A stretch of 64,000 bases of DNA from NCBI GenBank assembly GCA_030695415.1, contig JAUYQZ010000046.1:124001-188000 (forward strand), given 5' to 3'. The position numbers and the translations under genes were made by a program. Positions 62,136 through 64,000 of the stretch are shown piece by piece. Within the stretch, counting starts at the first letter, position 1. Every line of letters starts with the position of its first letter. Source of the stretch: Hylemonella sp. Its GTDB lineage: Bacteria; Pseudomonadota; Gammaproteobacteria; Burkholderiales; Burkholderiaceae_C. The notes under the pieces are model-generated. The model saw only the letters and a program-made list of their open reading frames with translations, did not search any database and was not told where the DNA came from.

Positions 62136-62230
62136 GCCGGGGTGAACCGCCAGCCGCGTGGCGCTGAAGGCGGCAGTCTGCCCGTCCCTTACCGGGGAAC
62201 GGAGCCGCGATCAACCGTTGACGCCCGCTG

Positions 62231-63058
62231 CTAGTCGAGAAAGAGCTGGGCTTCCTGGCTGGACGCCCAATCGACCGGCGCATGGGCCAGCACCACGCCC
62301 ACGTCCAGGCCGAGGGCCAGGGCCGTCTTGTCAGGAAAGCTCACGGCGAGCTTGCTTTCCGAATACCCCATCTCGTGGGCACGGCAGCGCCACGCCGCCA
62401 CATGCAGAATGCCCGCCATGGGCTCGTACCCCTCGCGTTCGAAGGGGGCATCGTGATGCTCCAGCGTTTCCACCAAGACCTCGGGCAGCTTCCAGGCCCG
62501 AGCAAATCCCGCACCGACCTGGGCATAGCAGTAGCCCAGCAGCTCGTGCTCGGTACGCGCCCGGTTGGGCGCGAAGACATTGATGCGCTGGTTGAGCTGC
62601 TCCATCTCCTGCGGCATGCCGCGATGCATGACGAGTTCTCCCAGGGCGTGGACCAGGCCCACCGTGTAGGGCGAGACCCCCACGTTCAACTTTCTCGCCA
62701 GAAGCTGGGTCACTCTTGCCGTGTCGAGGCTGAAGCGCCAGAACTGCTTCATGTCCACGCCTCCCACCTTGCGAAAGGCACTGGTCATGGCGGCTTCGAT
62801 CGTCATGTCCCGAACCGGCCGCAGACCCAGGATGCCCAGGGCCTCGCTCACGGTGCCGACACGGCGGCTGAGCTGGAAACGTGCGGAATTGGCCACCATG
62901 AGGAGGCGCGCGGTCATCACCGGATCCATGCTCAGCAGACTGCTCACGCGCTGCGCGTCAGGCTCCTGGGCATTGAGTTCGGTCAGCGCCAGCGCGATCA
63001 CGCGGGGAATGCTGGGCAGGGCCACGGGCGATGCAATCAGGGACTGGATATCCATCAT
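62231..63058 (-). CDS. HDOD domain protein
   Basis: 275 residues, starting MMDIQSLIASP (the second ATG is equally possible). The HDOD core (about 8-205) has LPSIPRVIALALTELN, LLSMDPVMTARLLMVANSARF, LGILGLRPVRDMTIEAAM and GLVHALGELV, with the HD residues degenerate as usual. It is similar in plan to the HDOD protein at 33244-34050 but not a close copy. Likely a signalling adaptor. The 95 bases to the convergent hemolysin gene contain no strong terminator. Confidence 0.87.
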   Translation of the reverse strand: MMDIQSLIASPVALPSIPRVIALALTELNAQEPDAQRVSSLLSMDPVMTARLLMVANSARFQLSRRVGTVSEALGILGLRPVRDMTIEAAMTSAFRKVGGVDMKQFWRFSLDTARVTQLLARKLNVGVSPYTVGLVHALGELVMHRGMPQEMEQLNQRINVFAPNRARTEHELLGYCYAQVGAGFARAWKLPEVLVETLEHHDAPFEREGYEPMAGILHVAAWRCRAHEMGYSESKLAVSFPDKTALALGLDVGVVLAHAPVDWASSQEAQLFLD

Positions 63059-63385
63059 GTTGTCAAAACCTACGTGTCAGGTTCCGCCTCGCACATCGCG
63101 ATGCATCCCCGGAGATCAGATGCCGTCCTCGGGTGCAAGTCCAGCATGGATCCAGGCCATCTTAATTTCAATCTTCTGGCACGCAAGCGATCTTCGCCAA
63201 TATTCCTCCGAATGATGACGCAAAAGCGTGAAAATGTTCTGGATGACCATGAGCCCGACGCGCCAGAATCCCGACCTGCCCGGGGAAGACTGCGTTCGGA
63301 ACGCGCCGCCGCTGGGGCGACTCATTCACCCAGACATTGACCTGGCGCCCACGCCAGCAGCTGGCTCTGGGATCCACCGACATTC
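63059..63385. other. 327-base intergenic region without supported genes
   Basis: Between the HDOD gene and the MFS exporter, both reading outward, so promoters for both should be here. I see no consensus -10/-35 pair, repeat or hairpin with a T-run. A 69-residue minus-strand frame (63116-63325) has no recognisable features and is not called. Confidence 0.6.
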
Positions 63386-64000
63386 ATGACCACCAGCTTC
63401 TTTCGCGCCGCGCTCATCCTCGGCCTGCTCTCGGCCATCGGCCCCTTCGCCATCGACATGTACCTGCCGGCGCTGCCCTCCATCGGGCAGAGTCTGGGCG
63501 CTTCCATCGGCGCCGTGCAGGGCAGCCTGATGGCCTTCTTCATCGCGCTGGGCATCGGACAGCTGATCTACGGCCCGGTCTCCGACATGGTCGGCCGCAA
63601 GCCGCCGCTGTATTTCGGCCTCGCGCTGTTCGCCATCGGCAGTGTGGGCTGCGCGCTCGCACCCGACATCCATACCCTGATTGCCATGCGCTTCGTGCAG
63701 GGCCTGGGCGCCTGCGCCTGCAGCGTGGTGCCGCGCGCCGTGGTGCGCGACCTCTACACGGGCCACGAGGCGCTGCGCCTGATGTCCACACTCATGCTGG
63801 TCTTCAGCGTCTCGCCCATCCTCGCGCCGCTGGTCGGCAGCCTGCTGATCGAGTGGCAGGGCTGGCGCAGCGCCTTCTGGTTCATGCTGGTGATCGGCCT
63901 GCTGGGCCTGCTGCTGATGGCTACGCAAATGCGCGAGACCCGCCCGCCCGCGCAACGCGCTGGCAGCAGCTGGGGCCAGGCCTTCCGGGGCTATGCCACC
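63386..64000 (+). CDS. MFS multidrug exporter (Bcr/CflA type), N-terminal part
   Basis: Runs off the right window edge; 205 residues visible from the ATG at 63386. The first helix with FAIDMYLPALPSIGQSLG is the signature of the drug:H+ antiporter DHA1 Bcr/CflA group, followed by the MFS loop motif GPVSDMVGRKPPLYFG and six visible helices. Such proteins export bicyclomycin, sulfonamides or other compounds. Substrate unknown. Confidence 0.88.
   Translation, partial: MTTSFFRAALILGLLSAIGPFAIDMYLPALPSIGQSLGASIGAVQGSLMAFFIALGIGQLIYGPVSDMVGRKPPLYFGLALFAIGSVGCALAPDIHTLIAMRFVQGLGACACSVVPRAVVRDLYTGHEALRLMSTLMLVFSVSPILAPLVGSLLIEWQGWRSAFWFMLVIGLLGLLLMATQMRETRPPAQRAGSSWGQAFRGYAT

Noticed and set aside
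63116-63325. 69-codon minus-strand frame with a GGAGG-like stretch inside it
   Set aside because: No family features, and the ribosome-like stretch does not precede its start.

Overview
The window is about 64 kb of high-G+C DNA with closely packed genes and short operons, many joined by ATGA-type overlaps. It looks like chromosomal sequence from a betaproteobacterium of the order Burkholderiales, probably Comamonadaceae-like. This rests on the pepA-holC block divergent from lptFG, a CysB-like LysR regulator, zapA followed by a 6S RNA gene, Bug-type (TctC) binding proteins, and the protein families as a whole. No tRNA, rRNA, CRISPR array, transposase or integrase was seen.

Layout. 1-2631 (minus strand): start of a branched-chain amino-acid binding lipoprotein, a small unknown ORF, holC and pepA. 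2654-5256: lptF, lptG and a CbiX-like chelatase. 5320-9953: a five-gene membrane set (PAP2 phosphatase, UbiA-type polyprenyl-phosphate phosphoribosyltransferase, LPG-synthase-like membrane protein, GT39/ArnT-like glycosyltransferase, HAD-IB phosphatase). It reads like a lipid-linked pentose pathway. 9997-15960: a heavy-metal RND efflux set (small His-rich protein, adaptor, CzcA-like pump, outer-membrane factor). 16016-19122: a small membrane protein, a cysB-like regulator, an aminotransferase and a membrane methyltransferase. 19262-29957: a signalling island, visibly poorer in G+C than its flanks. It carries a stand-alone CheB methylesterase, a REC-HD-GYP regulator, two membrane PAS sensors without an output domain, and a soluble five-PAS hybrid kinase with REC and HPt. 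A ~350 bp duplication of the end of the methyltransferase gene brackets the cheB gene.

30055-34756: aminotransferase, PafA-like alkaline phosphatase lipoprotein, HDOD protein and nth. 34753-39969: a vitamin B12 uptake locus, btuF facing the btuB-btuF2-btuC-btuD operon, with a cobalamin riboswitch upstream of btuB. 40313-42045: coiled-coil protein, zapA, 6S RNA and a TauE/SafE exporter.

42126-53085 is the metabolic centrepiece, an oxalate locus. It holds a formyltransferase resembling the hydrolase domain of 10-formyl-THF dehydrogenase, a TctCBA transporter with a cytidylate-kinase-like/BON protein, a short Crp/Fnr regulator, oxalyl-CoA decarboxylase (oxc) and two formyl-CoA transferases (frc). 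The same FNR-like palindrome (TTGAC-N4-RTCAA) lies upstream of both the transporter operon and oxc. This suggests one regulon for oxalate import, CoA activation and decarboxylation, with a possible link from C1 release to folate.

53173-64000: an HD-GYP protein, a MacAB-like exporter with a small lipoprotein, an alpha/beta hydrolase overlapping an M14 carboxypeptidase, two tiny ORFs, a hemolysin-III (PAQR) protein, an HDOD protein, and the start of a Bcr/CflA-type MFS exporter cut by the window edge.
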